NCBI GenBank assembly: GCA_934365195.1
Contig: CAKRNA010000005.1
Coordinates: 1 to 64,000 of the forward strand
Origin: an uncultured Clostridia bacterium
GTDB lineage: Bacteria; Bacillota; Clostridia; Christensenellales; CAAEEZ01
Reading direction: 5' to 3'
Length of the DNA: 64,000 nucleotides
Numbering within the stretch: the first letter of the stretch is position 1; each line of letters opens with the position of its first letter. Shown one piece after another: positions 18,301 through 26,235 of this stretch. Both the position numbers and the translations under genes were made by a program. The notes under the pieces were generated by a model. It did not search any database and was not told where the DNA came from. It worked only from the letters and a program-made list of their open reading frames with translations.

Positions 18301-19993
18301 GAAGTAGAACATTTTTTATTTCGGTTTTCTCGGAATCAATACTCTCCGCATATTGAAATTCTAATTGATTTTTCTTTTCCTTTTTAAGTTTATCCAGTTC
18401 CTCCTGACAGCGTATTGCCAAACTCTTTTGCTTTTTCTCGATAAGTGCCGTATTTCGACGAATATAACAATCGCGCAAAGAAATCTGCGTCTTCACTGTT
18501 TCTATACGCTTATCGTATTCATCGTTTAATGCCGATTCTTCACCGTGTAAAGCATCGATCTGTCTATCTTTTTCGGCGGCAGACAATTTTGAGCGTCTAA
18601 TTTGGTCTATTTCGGCACGAATTAAGCCGAGCCGTTTCTTTCTATCGTTTTCTATCGGCACGATAAGTTGAGCAATCTCGCTTTGGTATGCCTTGTATAC
18701 GTCTTTATCAGAATTATTTATAACGTCGGAATCGAGTCTATCGTCAAGCTCTGTATTGTATTCAATAAGTTGTACGTCGTATTTTTCTTGCGTTTTAGCA
18801 GAAACGTCTGCAATATAACGATTCACCCCGGCAAGAATTATGCCGTTATACTTGCTGTCGATTTCTCCGTATCTTGCAGTCAAATCTTTTTCGTAATTCT
18901 TGTCGAGAGCAGATAAATCAGGCTCTATGTCTATGTATGTGAATAAATATCGTTCGCCGAGAAGATACGATTTGATACTTCTGATATTACCTTTATCGTC
19001 CGATTTCGGCGGATACGGCGACAATCCCATAGCGTCCCGAGTATATCGGTTTAGGTTAACCTCAAATTTCGGCTTCCCTTTTCCGTTTCTGCCAACCGTT
19101 TCGGATAATATTTCTTTTCTATTCTTTTCTATCACAACGCAAATCAGCGGAAAACCGTCGGCTCCCGCCACTTCTTTCGATAATATTATCTGCTCGCTTT
19201 TGCCGAAATCTTTAATTCCGTCCAAAAGAAGTCCCGAGAAAGTCTCTTCGTTTCTGCGATACGACTCTTTCGTTATCATATATGCGTCGCAAACGTGAAC
19301 GTCGGTAATCTCTTCGCAACGCTCGGATTGTTTTGCTAAATAGTATCTGCGAAAATCGATATATCGCCCCCATTGATTAAAAATACCAATCGCTTTATCG
19401 GGGTTAGGAACGGGAAATAGTTTGGTGGCTATTTCATTTACAAAGTCGTTTGTAAGAACAGAATCGTACAATTTTGCATCACCGTAATCGGGAACCAAAA
19501 TCGGATTTCCGGTATTTCTGCTATATATTTCCTTCTTTGCAAACGCGCAAAGCGAGTAACAAAAAACTCGCTTTTCTCCGTATTTTACCGTTCGCCTGTC
19601 TATCAAATCTATCCCTTTTACAGATATTCCCGTAATGTTCCCAAATGTAACGTCGCCGATTATTATAAAGTCGTATGTTTCGGGCAGAATATGGCAAGAG
19701 TTTTCATCCGCTTCGGGGCGAATTACGATATTACGCAAAATCTTATTCCCACGCTTATTTTCGTCCATCGCTCTGTCAAACGAAGGCAAAGATACGTTGT
19801 AATATTTAGGCGTAGACGGAAACGTGTATCCGATAAATTCTTGAAGAGTGTCAGGCGCATAACCGCCGAGTTTTCTTTTCATCGTTTCGTATTGCTCGTT
19901 TAACGATTGCGTGAAAAAGTCGTTTCTCCCCCAAGCCTTATCACCTAAACCTTTATCCAAATTATCCAAGAAATTCAGATATAAGTAAGCCAT
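15371..19993 (-). CDS. Giant SF1 helicase of the UPF1/DNA2 type (1540 aa) with coiled-coil insert
   Basis: Superfamily 1 helicase. The Q-motif-like LNDRQKLAVKRAL leads into Walker A GPPGTGKT near residue 690. A roughly 400-residue coiled-coil insertion follows, then Walker B VDVVIVDEVSKS near 1195, motif III GDHRQLPP near 1220, motif V STVDDFQGDERDI near 1434 and motif VI NVALSRARKLL near 1478. The first 390 residues are an unassigned domain and 390-600 are coiled coil. No C-terminal phospholipase-D nuclease of the Mokosh kind is present. It could act on RNA or DNA. It ends two bases before the 752-aa gene and begins next to the HTH gene. Confidence 0.9.
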   Translation of the reverse strand: MAYLYLNFLDNLDKGLGDKAWGRNDFFTQSLNEQYETMKRKLGGYAPDTLQEFIGYTFPSTPKYYNVSLPSFDRAMDENKRGNKILRNIVIRPEADENSCHILPETYDFIIIGDVTFGNITGISVKGIDLIDRRTVKYGEKRVFCYSLCAFAKKEIYSRNTGNPILVPDYGDAKLYDSVLTNDFVNEIATKLFPVPNPDKAIGIFNQWGRYIDFRRYYLAKQSERCEEITDVHVCDAYMITKESYRRNEETFSGLLLDGIKDFGKSEQIILSKEVAGADGFPLICVVIEKNRKEILSETVGRNGKGKPKFEVNLNRYTRDAMGLSPYPPKSDDKGNIRSIKSYLLGERYLFTYIDIEPDLSALDKNYEKDLTARYGEIDSKYNGIILAGVNRYIADVSAKTQEKYDVQLIEYNTELDDRLDSDVINNSDKDVYKAYQSEIAQLIVPIENDRKKRLGLIRAEIDQIRRSKLSAAEKDRQIDALHGEESALNDEYDKRIETVKTQISLRDCYIRRNTALIEKKQKSLAIRCQEELDKLKKEKKNQLEFQYAESIDSEKTEIKNVLLQKLNADKTDKIENETIRRYQIYFRPQDITDKVKEIEKQIEEIEPKYLTYDNRAEKAKIDRQEKALTSILGGYVKNPFLPTYLFSPETLAQSSVEEIKDPEWCLESLNDRQKLAVKRALQSESIFLLQGPPGTGKTQVIAEITAQLTKRGKKVLISSETHKAIDNVFDRLPKIPEIRPLRLIPSQNGKETNYSPERLVDNFYLNICGNLEKQVARYDNYKETREEFDSTMKSLRLDYDRLLKLQRENADTERKRNNLLSEINRLTGENEVLREKLLAAKEDTEKYTRTLKYVESYRFSGEGADSSVLDKFAEQVENLLKCFACFEEVTLDKVAELVNADIQTINKELERFLSEDAIVELKNRQRALRNVLSSLRDPDTDEAPNEGDSNYEEYKKNQGELIAVGKKIKEYENNSEFDIAESVIYFLVPEITRAKEILKQLPSELAQFKAKLADIVNAQRNIIEVAIGISENNENAISDKINELKIQISEKKRLYEELGENPGIEEYGELSSGLKQKITRFFREFGIVREYDSDNLETAFDIINEEWNRLETEYNASSSENKIKIPMYKDIVKYLSQEDILEEDRAAYTRELYNSANVFGITCTSRDRFTPSQLAELGEYGIVSVDIRTQGIDVVIVDEVSKSSFLDLLIPILYGKTVILVGDHRQLPPMYDLRHMRGDDFDGLDVEKITKEINDGYTKLYEECFFKTLYEKVPGDFRVMLNKQYRCHSHIMEVFNHFYGGNGKGLVVGKKQQDDEKEHNLTVKINGNTIIDPKRHIYFVDCDQKESSAFEGSTSKINEQEAQVAITLLKELDKAAKGLVSEHKIIVDPSRKIDERPSAGIICTYGDQAGLIKKKRKGYQFSGFSGKPDEKLVISTVDDFQGDERDIIIVSMVRNPSGARYDAEFIKKFERINVALSRARKLLIIVGSKKFLSEAGVIDLPDLEGDHSRDKINFHVYKEIIDTINFRGRILAAKDILGE

Positions 19994-19994
19994 T

Positions 19995-20519
19995 TTACTC
20001 CCCCTTCGTAAACTTACGATACTTATCGAATATATCTATATAATCCAAAAATTCTTTTATTTCCGCAGGCGACATACCGTCTATAATCCCACCGACTTTA
20101 TCGAGTATAACGCTTTTCGTAAACGGATCGAGTCCGTTTAATGCTTGTCCCGCAGTTAGTTGCTGTTTTAACGCATCGTTTTCGCTTTGTAATCTTTCAA
20201 GTTCGTTTGTCAGATTTTCCACAGAAGAAAGCGACTGCTTTTTATCCTGAATACTGTCTTTCAGAATACTCGAAATTCTGTTAACGTATTGAGCGAGAAT
20301 ATCGGGATCGGACTCATCGAGAACCAACTCCAATTCATCTTCGCTTTCCTTCCCGAAAAGATAGAAGATTTTATATTGCTTATCTTTAGGGATATCCGAA
20401 AAGTTTTCAAGATTCCGATAATTGTAAATCGTCGCCTTGGAAATTTCGAGATATTTAATTAAATCCGTAACTTTAATAGAAAATTTTGTAACGAGTCTTT
20501 CAAATAATTTTGTTGTCAT
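19995..20519 (-). CDS. HTH/coiled-coil protein, probable operon regulator
   Basis: A 174-residue protein with an N-terminal helix-turn-helix (FSIKVTDLIKYLEISKATIYNY), then an acidic region, a leucine-rich coiled coil (about 90-125) and a C-terminal helical tail. It is the first gene of the leftward operon. The ATG at 20519 has AAGG eight bases upstream; the GTG at 20528 overlaps that site. The promoter above it carries AAAATAG half-sites, consistent with autoregulation. Proteins of this layout can be either repressors or DNA-recognition subunits; which applies here is not visible. Confidence 0.78.
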   Translation of the reverse strand: MTTKLFERLVTKFSIKVTDLIKYLEISKATIYNYRNLENFSDIPKDKQYKIFYLFGKESEDELELVLDESDPDILAQYVNRISSILKDSIQDKKQSLSSVENLTNELERLQSENDALKQQLTAGQALNGLDPFTKSVILDKVGGIIDGMSPAEIKEFLDYIDIFDKYRKFTKGE

Positions 20520-20548
20520 TCTTAGCACCTTCTTATCTATTTGACAAT

Positions 20549-20603
20549 ATTATACCATATTAAAATAGAAAGTCAATATGTTCCGTCTAAAATAGTCTAT
20601 TTT
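20549..20603 (-). promoter_or_regulatory. Promoter and putative operator of the seven-gene operon
   Basis: Minus-strand TTGACT (20571-20576) and an extended -10 TGGTATAAT (TATAAT at 20549-20554) with 16-base spacing. A perfect palindrome AAAATAG-T-CTATTTT (20589-20603) lies just upstream of the -35 box. A single AAAATAG half-site is inside the spacer (20562-20568) and a CTATTT half-site lies downstream near 20536. This arrangement suits repression by the HTH protein. Confidence 0.75.
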
Positions 20604-20688
20604 GATTTTTATGTTTCTGATATAACCGGCTTTTTCTGTCTTATATACCACAATTTATCTTTTTTCGCTTTATTGAACACCATACTAC

Positions 20689-20722
20689 ACAAAAAGGAGC
20701 CATATCATTGACTCCTTTTTGT
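20689..20722 (-). terminator. Terminator after the DinD-like gene
   Basis: Eleven-bp perfect stem ACAAAAAGGAG/CTCCTTTTTGT with a 12-base loop, 20 bases past the DinD-like stop codon on the minus strand. Confidence 0.75.
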
Positions 20723-20741
20723 CGATAACCGACACATATAT

Positions 20742-21584
20742 TTATTTGTCTGTTTTACCATCTTTCACTTCAAGCGCGGGCTTGTCGCTTGCATTGAGCA
20801 GAGAAATTACCGATTGTCCCAACTGACTTTCGATATCAGTTCTTGCATTTTTTGCTACTTTTCCGCCTCTTTTTGCAATCGTTTTACTTTCTTCAAACGT
20901 ATCGGGCTGTTCCCGTTTCGATATCGCCGTCGTCGTAACTTCTGCAAGCATATTCAGGACGAGTTCGATATTCGTCATATTATCGCGCAGATTTTCTTTT
21001 TTCAGCCCTTTGAGTTCTTTATACTCTTTAACGGATAAGCCGCTCCACGCCTTAGTCATTTCGTTCGTTAAAATCGCGTAATCTTTTTCCTGCTCTATTC
21101 CGCGCGCTTTCCACTCGTCGGTCAGTTCTTTACGCATTTCTATCGTCTGCAAGCGTTGATTGATCCAACCTTCCGTATAGCCTTTTGCACGGTAAAAATC
21201 CGCGCCGCGAAGTATCGCCTTTTCGGGATCGGCTATTTCATCAAGTCTTTCGCTTCCCACTTGCGCAAGCCACATTTTGAACGGTTCGGCTTTCGGCGAC
21301 GGAATCGACTGCACAAGTCGCAAAACGCCTTTCGTATCAAGCACATCCGTATTATAGTTTTTTCCGTCTTTCGGAGAACGAAGTTTCAGTCGGTTACAAT
21401 TTGTAACCAACTCACTTCCTTCTTTTTTCAAACGGTTCTTTAAGACTTTCCAATAATTATTCGGATCTGCGCTATCCGTTAAAACAGCAACTACGTCCAC
21501 CACAGAAAAATACCATTCTTCTTCGTCTGCATTCCACGCCGTGCGGACTTGTTTATTCTCAAAAATCTTGATTTTGTTTTCCAT
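20742..21584 (-). CDS. DinD-like protein with BRO-N domain
   Basis: A 280-residue protein matching the DNA-damage-inducible protein D / BRO-N family over its full length: EEWYFSVVDVVAVLTDSADP, then QSIPSPKAEPFKMWLAQVG, the KGYTEGWINQRL segment, and the C-terminal half LKKENLRDNMTNIELVLNML. DinD in E. coli binds RecA and limits strand exchange, while BRO-N proteins of phages act as antirepressors; either could apply. It has its own promoter and terminator and stands apart from the large operon. It is common cargo on mobile elements. Confidence 0.9.
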   Translation of the reverse strand: MENKIKIFENKQVRTAWNADEEEWYFSVVDVVAVLTDSADPNNYWKVLKNRLKKEGSELVTNCNRLKLRSPKDGKNYNTDVLDTKGVLRLVQSIPSPKAEPFKMWLAQVGSERLDEIADPEKAILRGADFYRAKGYTEGWINQRLQTIEMRKELTDEWKARGIEQEKDYAILTNEMTKAWSGLSVKEYKELKGLKKENLRDNMTNIELVLNMLAEVTTTAISKREQPDTFEESKTIAKRGGKVAKNARTDIESQLGQSVISLLNASDKPALEVKDGKTDK

Positions 21585-21616
21585 ACGATTTTCCCTTTTA
21601 TCATTATATTGTTTTT

Positions 21617-21645
21617 ATTATACCATTTTTCTTCTAGTTTTTCAA
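21617..21645 (-). promoter_or_regulatory. Promoter of the DinD-like gene
   Basis: TTGAAA (21640-21645) and TATAAT (21617-21622) on the minus strand, 17-base spacing, with a TGG before the -10 box. Confidence 0.75.
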
Positions 21646-22177
21646 TCACTTTTATCGTTATAACAATCAAATAAAACAAAAAATTACGAACTTGCTGTTT
21701 AGTTCTTTCCCTATGTTTACTCACCTTCAGATTTCTTGCAAGATTGACTTTTTCTAACTGTTATTTTCACCATATCTATCTCGTACGCTTAACAAACCTA
21801 CATTTGAACTTTTTAGATGCAAAAATGATCAACAAATTCAGATTTGGCTCTTTGGCGGGTGCATACAGCAAATGAATATTCAAGTCCTATATACAAAATA
21901 CCATCCTCTTATGTTTGGCCAATGATGGCTTGTATCGTTGTTTCAAAACACAAAAGGAATATGTAATAAAGCGCGGTGCAAGTGAGAAACATATTAAAAT
22001 TCTAAACAAATAAATTATCAGCTATCTGTAAAAAACATGAGCAAGGAGCATAGATGATGACATATATAGCAATTCCCATTGGTTGAGATGTCTCAACCAA
22101 TGGGAATTGCTATATGCAAATAAATGTCAGAGACAACTAATTGATGTAGCACACACATTGTACAACAGGTCAAGATA
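21646..22177. other. Gene-free spacer between the DinD-like gene and the GHKL operon
   Basis: About 530 bases without a supported gene. The only structure seen is the long perfect palindrome at 22064-22115, listed separately. The boundary between the two defence modules lies here. Confidence 0.5.
22064..22115. repeat. Perfect 25-bp inverted repeat with a two-base centre
   Basis: Arms 22064-22088 and 22091-22115 are exact reverse complements with only TG between them. No T-tract follows on either strand, so it is not an ordinary terminator. It lies 63 bases downstream of the last gene of the GHKL operon. Only this one copy was noticed in the window. Confidence 0.9.
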
Positions 22178-22948
22178 TTAATCTACAGGAGTGTTTTTTG
22201 TTATCGACTTCATATAATCATAGGCTATTGCCTCTATTTCCACTGGCTCAAGAGTATCAAGAATCGTAACAACCCCATAATGGTTAATATAGCCGTCACA
22301 ACATTTGCGGAATATGGTTGTGCAATTATTTCCATTCTCCTCTTGTATCCGTTTTAATGCGTTTAAGAGACCTTTTACTATATTTTTATTCATGCTAAAT
22401 GGCTGATCAAAGAGGTCTTTTTGTATTTGCTGTGCAGAAAATAAAGTTTCAGTCAAGTGCCATGGATTTACGCACTCCGCGCTATCATCATAGGTGAGAT
22501 AACCCGACCACCATAATCTTGAAATTGCATTATAATAACATAATGAAGTACGTCCTTCGGTTGCAAAGAACCGTTGATCTAATCGAACCGTTCCATCGTC
22601 TTTCTTCCACCTTTGAAGCACATATTCTTTAAAGGTTTTATGACACAATGCGGACCAAAGCATCGGATCAGATGCTTGAAGAGGTGTAATTTTATCTTTA
22701 TACTCCGAATATAAAGTTTTTATATTTATCAAGTCCGCCTGGTTTTTTGCATTATTATCGTCGTCTTCAGTAGTAAATAGTTGAATATTTGGAACACTTA
22801 TAGAAGAAGTTTTATAATACTCCTCAATTCCTTGATCCGCAAAATACTGTTCCAACCAAGGGTCATCACCGTAATAATTGTCTTTATTCACATTCAAATC
22901 TTTTTTCAGTAATTTGTATGCGTCTTTCGTAAAATAAATCAAATTCAT
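22178..22948 (-). CDS. DUF6339-like protein of the GHKL/methyltransferase locus
   Basis: A 256-residue soluble protein resembling proteins annotated DUF6339, which I recall beside GHKL ATPases and DNA methyltransferases. The visible pattern is a helical N-terminus, then DPMLWSALCHKTFKEYVLQRW, RFFATEGRTSLCYYNAISRLWW and a helical C-terminus. No classical nuclease motif (PD-D/ExK, HNH, GIY-YIG) could be found by eye. Its ATG overlaps the end of the 311-aa gene, so the three genes form one operon. It might be the effector or a sensor; the family call is from memory and moderate. Confidence 0.6.
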   Translation of the reverse strand: MNLIYFTKDAYKLLKKDLNVNKDNYYGDDPWLEQYFADQGIEEYYKTSSISVPNIQLFTTEDDDNNAKNQADLINIKTLYSEYKDKITPLQASDPMLWSALCHKTFKEYVLQRWKKDDGTVRLDQRFFATEGRTSLCYYNAISRLWWSGYLTYDDSAECVNPWHLTETLFSAQQIQKDLFDQPFSMNKNIVKGLLNALKRIQEENGNNCTTIFRKCCDGYINHYGVVTILDTLEPVEIEAIAYDYMKSITKNTPVD

Positions 22949-23880
22949 AATACATCATCCTCTTGTCGTATCGTAGACCACTCAATCATCTTTTGCATCA
23001 GATTGTTTATCGAATCACTTACAACATTTCCCAACAGCCTATTGGCAATGGAAAAATCCGACTCGGTACTTGCCGACAAATCATCAATGCCAAGATTTAG
23101 GAGTGCCTCTTTGATCGATTCTGCCCACACAGTTCCTGAATAATGTTGTTCCAACTCGGAATCGTCAAGTTCCTCTTCTATTCGCAATTTTGATACCGCT
23201 TCTGTAATTGCGGGAAGAACAATCGAACATTGCAAAAAACGATCGATTTCTTTTTTTAAGTGTTTTTTCTTTGTTAAATTTGAATAACTCTTATATTCCG
23301 TTTCTGGCAAAGTAATGATTATATAATTTGTTAAAGCAGGATCAGTCTCCTCGATTGAGGCATAATGCACTCTCATTTCTGGTATTTCTGCATGGCTGAC
23401 TTGCACTACGCCAGTCATATTTTTTTCAAGAACCGTATTGAGTTTGATCTTGATTCCCGGCTCATTTGCAATAATGTCTCCTTTTCGAAGATAAAAAACC
23501 ATCGTTCCGAAGTAGTTCGTATTAAAATCTTCCAAAGAATAATCCTTATAATCTTGGGTGGCAACAATGGACGCTTGCAAATCGATAACATCAGTAACGT
23601 TTTTCTTTTCAATTGTAATAAGGGTGGTATTATTGGTATTCATATAGAACACTTTACGATATGAAGTTCTGAAACATGTCAAGCGCAATACTATTTTTGC
23701 AATCCCCTTTGACAACAGATCAAAAATACCATCGCTTTTCAAGTGATAGTTTAATTCAATATTCAAATTGTCCCCACTATCTCCCTGAGAAACAACTTCT
23801 ATAGAAAAATCGCAATTCGTAAAATCATTCGTGTACTCATTTAACACGGGATGCGGATATTCAATTGCTCTATTTTTCAT
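22945..23880 (-). CDS. Unknown protein coupled to the GHKL ATPase (311 aa)
   Basis: I do not recognise a family. The N-terminal two-thirds looks beta-rich (IELNYHLKSDGIFDLLSKG, IVLRLTCFRTSYRKVFYMN) and the last 100 residues are helical. It overlaps both neighbours, starting within the last codons of the ATPase gene behind a GGAGGTG site and ending in the next gene's start codon. Stoichiometric production with the ATPase suggests a subunit of the same complex. Confidence 0.7.
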   Translation of the reverse strand: MKNRAIEYPHPVLNEYTNDFTNCDFSIEVVSQGDSGDNLNIELNYHLKSDGIFDLLSKGIAKIVLRLTCFRTSYRKVFYMNTNNTTLITIEKKNVTDVIDLQASIVATQDYKDYSLEDFNTNYFGTMVFYLRKGDIIANEPGIKIKLNTVLEKNMTGVVQVSHAEIPEMRVHYASIEETDPALTNYIIITLPETEYKSYSNLTKKKHLKKEIDRFLQCSIVLPAITEAVSKLRIEEELDDSELEQHYSGTVWAESIKEALLNLGIDDLSASTESDFSIANRLLGNVVSDSINNLMQKMIEWSTIRQEDDVL

Positions 23881-25825
23881 TGGACACCTCCATCGTAAAT
23901 ACCGGGATTACCGCCATTATCTCACTGTTTTCAAACTCTATGTAAATCGTATTATTACCAGTTTTCAGTAATATAGGACCGAGATTTTCTTTGTGTACTT
24001 CATATCGTGGAGCGTTTTCAACTTTGGCATTTTTGATTATCAGTGCATCCTGTCTATCATCTTCTCTACCTGCAAAGAACTTAATATACACCTTGTTATA
24101 ATCCTTTGGAGAGTTGATATAGCATTTGTATTTATTTGCCGCCAAATAATAAGTCCGATGCTCCGTAATAACGGGGAAAACAATTCTAACTTTTCCCGCT
24201 CCTTTAGAAACACCTTTATCGCTCCCCACTTTAGATTCTACAACGGGTATTTTGACTTTGACTTTCTTCTTATGTTTTTTCTTGCCAGTTTTCACTCCAG
24301 ATTTCGGCAATATCTTACCGTTATCGGTAGAGGCGCTCTCATACTGACTATTATAAAAAATGCGCCCACTGTAGGAAGAAATCTCGCTTATTTTTACATC
24401 GATTTTCAGCCCGTCATTTCCTTCGTTTGTCACTCCAACATCGGACGTGTCTGGAAGATAATTCCCAATTCCCGCATCCATTTTATCTGTGATGTCAGCC
24501 TTCTCAAATTCATCTAACACCTTTTGAATTTCGCTTGTTATTTTCCTGATATATTTTGCCGCTTTATTGTGCAACGCTCGGTTGTCTGTTATATTCTTAG
24601 GCTTCCACTCATTATGTTGAGGCGGCTCCGCTTCTCTGAGTGTTTTGCTTAATTCCATATCCCCGACATCATTGACTACAGCCACAACGGAAAAATGCGG
24701 CAAAACATCTACCGTAGTGTTTATAAGCATCCCTGTAGATCTGAAACGAGAAAAAGAGGCCGAATATGTGTCCTCATATTTAACATAAATACTCAAATCA
24801 CCTTTCTCTGCGATCTTCGTTACTACATGCATCCCTTTATTAATCGTCTCGTATGTTTGCCTCGCATATTTCAATTGGGGTTCATCTTTAAAATCATTAA
24901 AAAGCAAATTTTCAAGAGTTTCTTTACGGATTTCAAATAAACATTCAGGGGACTTTACGGTAACATCGAGCTTTCCGTTCATAATAGCTAAGATAAAATT
25001 CTTTATTATTGCAATCGAAGTCAATTTTTCCCAATTAACATAATCATTCAGCTTAAACCCGACAACGGCTACATCCGTTCCAATTTCGGTTCTTCTGAAA
25101 GCATCGATTTTTGCTATCGAGCATTCATCAGACGGAAGGATTGGACGTCCTGTGTATTCATCTTCCAGATAGAGATATTTACCTATTGGTTGAGTAAGGC
25201 GCATTTTCCCATTATATTCTTTTTGAGTCGTAACCAATCTTGCCACTCCCTCAAAAGCCCTACCTCCGTCTTTCGCAAACGTATTATAAAAAACAAGATT
25301 AAGTGCAGAATAAGCAAAGGGTGCATTTTTGCCTATTCCAAAACTTCCTGCGCTATTATCATCCTGTTTTATCGATATTCCCTCGGTATTTACAAGCAGA
25401 TTCCAGAAAGATTTCTCGGTTTCGGAAGCACCGACACCGTTAAGCCCTACTGTATTATAATCGCTCATAACAAGCATAGGAATTTCCCCTTCGTCCAATG
25501 CTGTTTTGACGTTTTCAAGAAACTCCATAATTTTCGGCGTTCTTAAAGGGCTCATCTTCCAGTAATCAATACTGTTTTCGAGCGCAGCATTATAACCGTC
25601 AAACATCTGAAAATCGGCTTTTTTTATATAAGTTAGCTCAAAAGACACTTTAACTGGAGTATCAGGAGATGTTTCTTTATCCTTCGCATCAAGTGAATTT
25701 TGGCAAACTTCTCGAGCAAGACCGTCCATAATACCTGATCCTTTAAACATAGTGATGGCAGCAATATTATTACCGCTTTGATTTCCAGTTCCCAATAAAG
25801 GGAAATCCCAACAAACTTTTCCCAT
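23870..25825 (-). CDS. MORC/MutL-like GHKL ATPase
   Basis: A 651-residue protein whose first 300 residues form a GHKL (gyrase, Hsp90, MutL) ATPase: N-box EVCQNSLDA (39-47), a G1-like segment around SDYNTVGLNG (121-130) and the G2 lid SAGSFGIGKNAPF (158-170). A transducer-like middle domain, a Lys-rich linker (near residue 520) and a beta-rich C-terminal domain follow. GHKL proteins next to cytosine methylases were described in bacterial restriction-modification loci related to eukaryotic MORC. Here the methylase gene lies just upstream. An ATP-dependent DNA clamp is the expected activity. Confidence 0.85.
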   Translation of the reverse strand: MGKVCWDFPLLGTGNQSGNNIAAITMFKGSGIMDGLAREVCQNSLDAKDKETSPDTPVKVSFELTYIKKADFQMFDGYNAALENSIDYWKMSPLRTPKIMEFLENVKTALDEGEIPMLVMSDYNTVGLNGVGASETEKSFWNLLVNTEGISIKQDDNSAGSFGIGKNAPFAYSALNLVFYNTFAKDGGRAFEGVARLVTTQKEYNGKMRLTQPIGKYLYLEDEYTGRPILPSDECSIAKIDAFRRTEIGTDVAVVGFKLNDYVNWEKLTSIAIIKNFILAIMNGKLDVTVKSPECLFEIRKETLENLLFNDFKDEPQLKYARQTYETINKGMHVVTKIAEKGDLSIYVKYEDTYSASFSRFRSTGMLINTTVDVLPHFSVVAVVNDVGDMELSKTLREAEPPQHNEWKPKNITDNRALHNKAAKYIRKITSEIQKVLDEFEKADITDKMDAGIGNYLPDTSDVGVTNEGNDGLKIDVKISEISSYSGRIFYNSQYESASTDNGKILPKSGVKTGKKKHKKKVKVKIPVVESKVGSDKGVSKGAGKVRIVFPVITEHRTYYLAANKYKCYINSPKDYNKVYIKFFAGREDDRQDALIIKNAKVENAPRYEVHKENLGPILLKTGNNTIYIEFENSEIMAVIPVFTMEVSNEK

Positions 25826-25839
25826 AATATTACACCTTC

Positions 25840-26073
25840 TTAATCTAAAGTAAAGCGTTCTGTTTTTGAATCTATGCCTAGAAAGCGATTTTTAGTGTTT
25901 TTAACTTCTTTTTCAATCGCTCCAAATATCTTTTTTACATCATCTTCGGTATATTCATAACTGCCTTTAATCGAACAGTTTCCAAGCAACCTCAGCATAT
26001 CAAGTATTTTATTAGTTCTTGTCTCAGCAAGTCTTACAAAACACTCTCTTTTTGTTTCTTGCCCTTTACTCAT
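25840..26073 (-). CDS. Small conserved helical protein heading the GHKL operon
   Basis: A 77-residue helical protein (TRTNKILDMLRLLGNC, then EDDVKKIFGAIEKEVKNTKNRF) of a type I have seen as an uncharacterised small protein in Clostridia mobile elements. The ATG at 26073 has GGAGG at six bases; upstream in-frame codons lie in the promoter region. It is not an obvious C-protein HTH. It is the first gene of the operon leading to the GHKL ATPase and could be a regulator or a small subunit. Confidence 0.7.
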   Translation of the reverse strand: MSKGQETKRECFVRLAETRTNKILDMLRLLGNCSIKGSYEYTEDDVKKIFGAIEKEVKNTKNRFLGIDSKTERFTLD

Positions 26074-26104
26074 AAAAAACCTCCAAAAAACATTTTTCAA
26101 ATAT

Positions 26105-26133
26105 ATTATATCCGCATTGCATTCATTTGTCAG
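26105..26133 (-). promoter_or_regulatory. Promoter of the GHKL operon
   Basis: CTGACA (26128-26133) and TATAAT (26105-26110) on the minus strand with 17-base spacing, between the methyltransferase terminator and the small helical gene. Confidence 0.75.
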
Positions 26134-26198
26134 TATGCTTTACGTATATTTTTAAAATATTTTTCAAATATGTTGTATATTTGCAAAATGACAATAAC

Positions 26199-26224
26199 AA
26201 AAAACGGTAGAATAAACTCTACCG
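26199..26224 (-). terminator. Terminator of the cytosine methyltransferase gene
   Basis: Seven-bp stem CGGTAGA/TCTACCG followed on the minus strand by six T residues, 12 bases after the stop codon. It separates the methyltransferase transcript from the GHKL operon. Confidence 0.85.
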
Positions 26225-26235
26225 CCTTTAAATAT

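Noticed and set aside
15371..19993. Mokosh-type helicase-nuclease
   Set aside because: The SF1 helicase motifs fit, but no phospholipase-D HKD motif is found in this protein or its neighbours.
21491..21724. 77-residue reading frame overlapping the DinD-like start
   Set aside because: It runs through the DinD promoter and into its coding region in another frame, has no ribosome site and no familiar motif.
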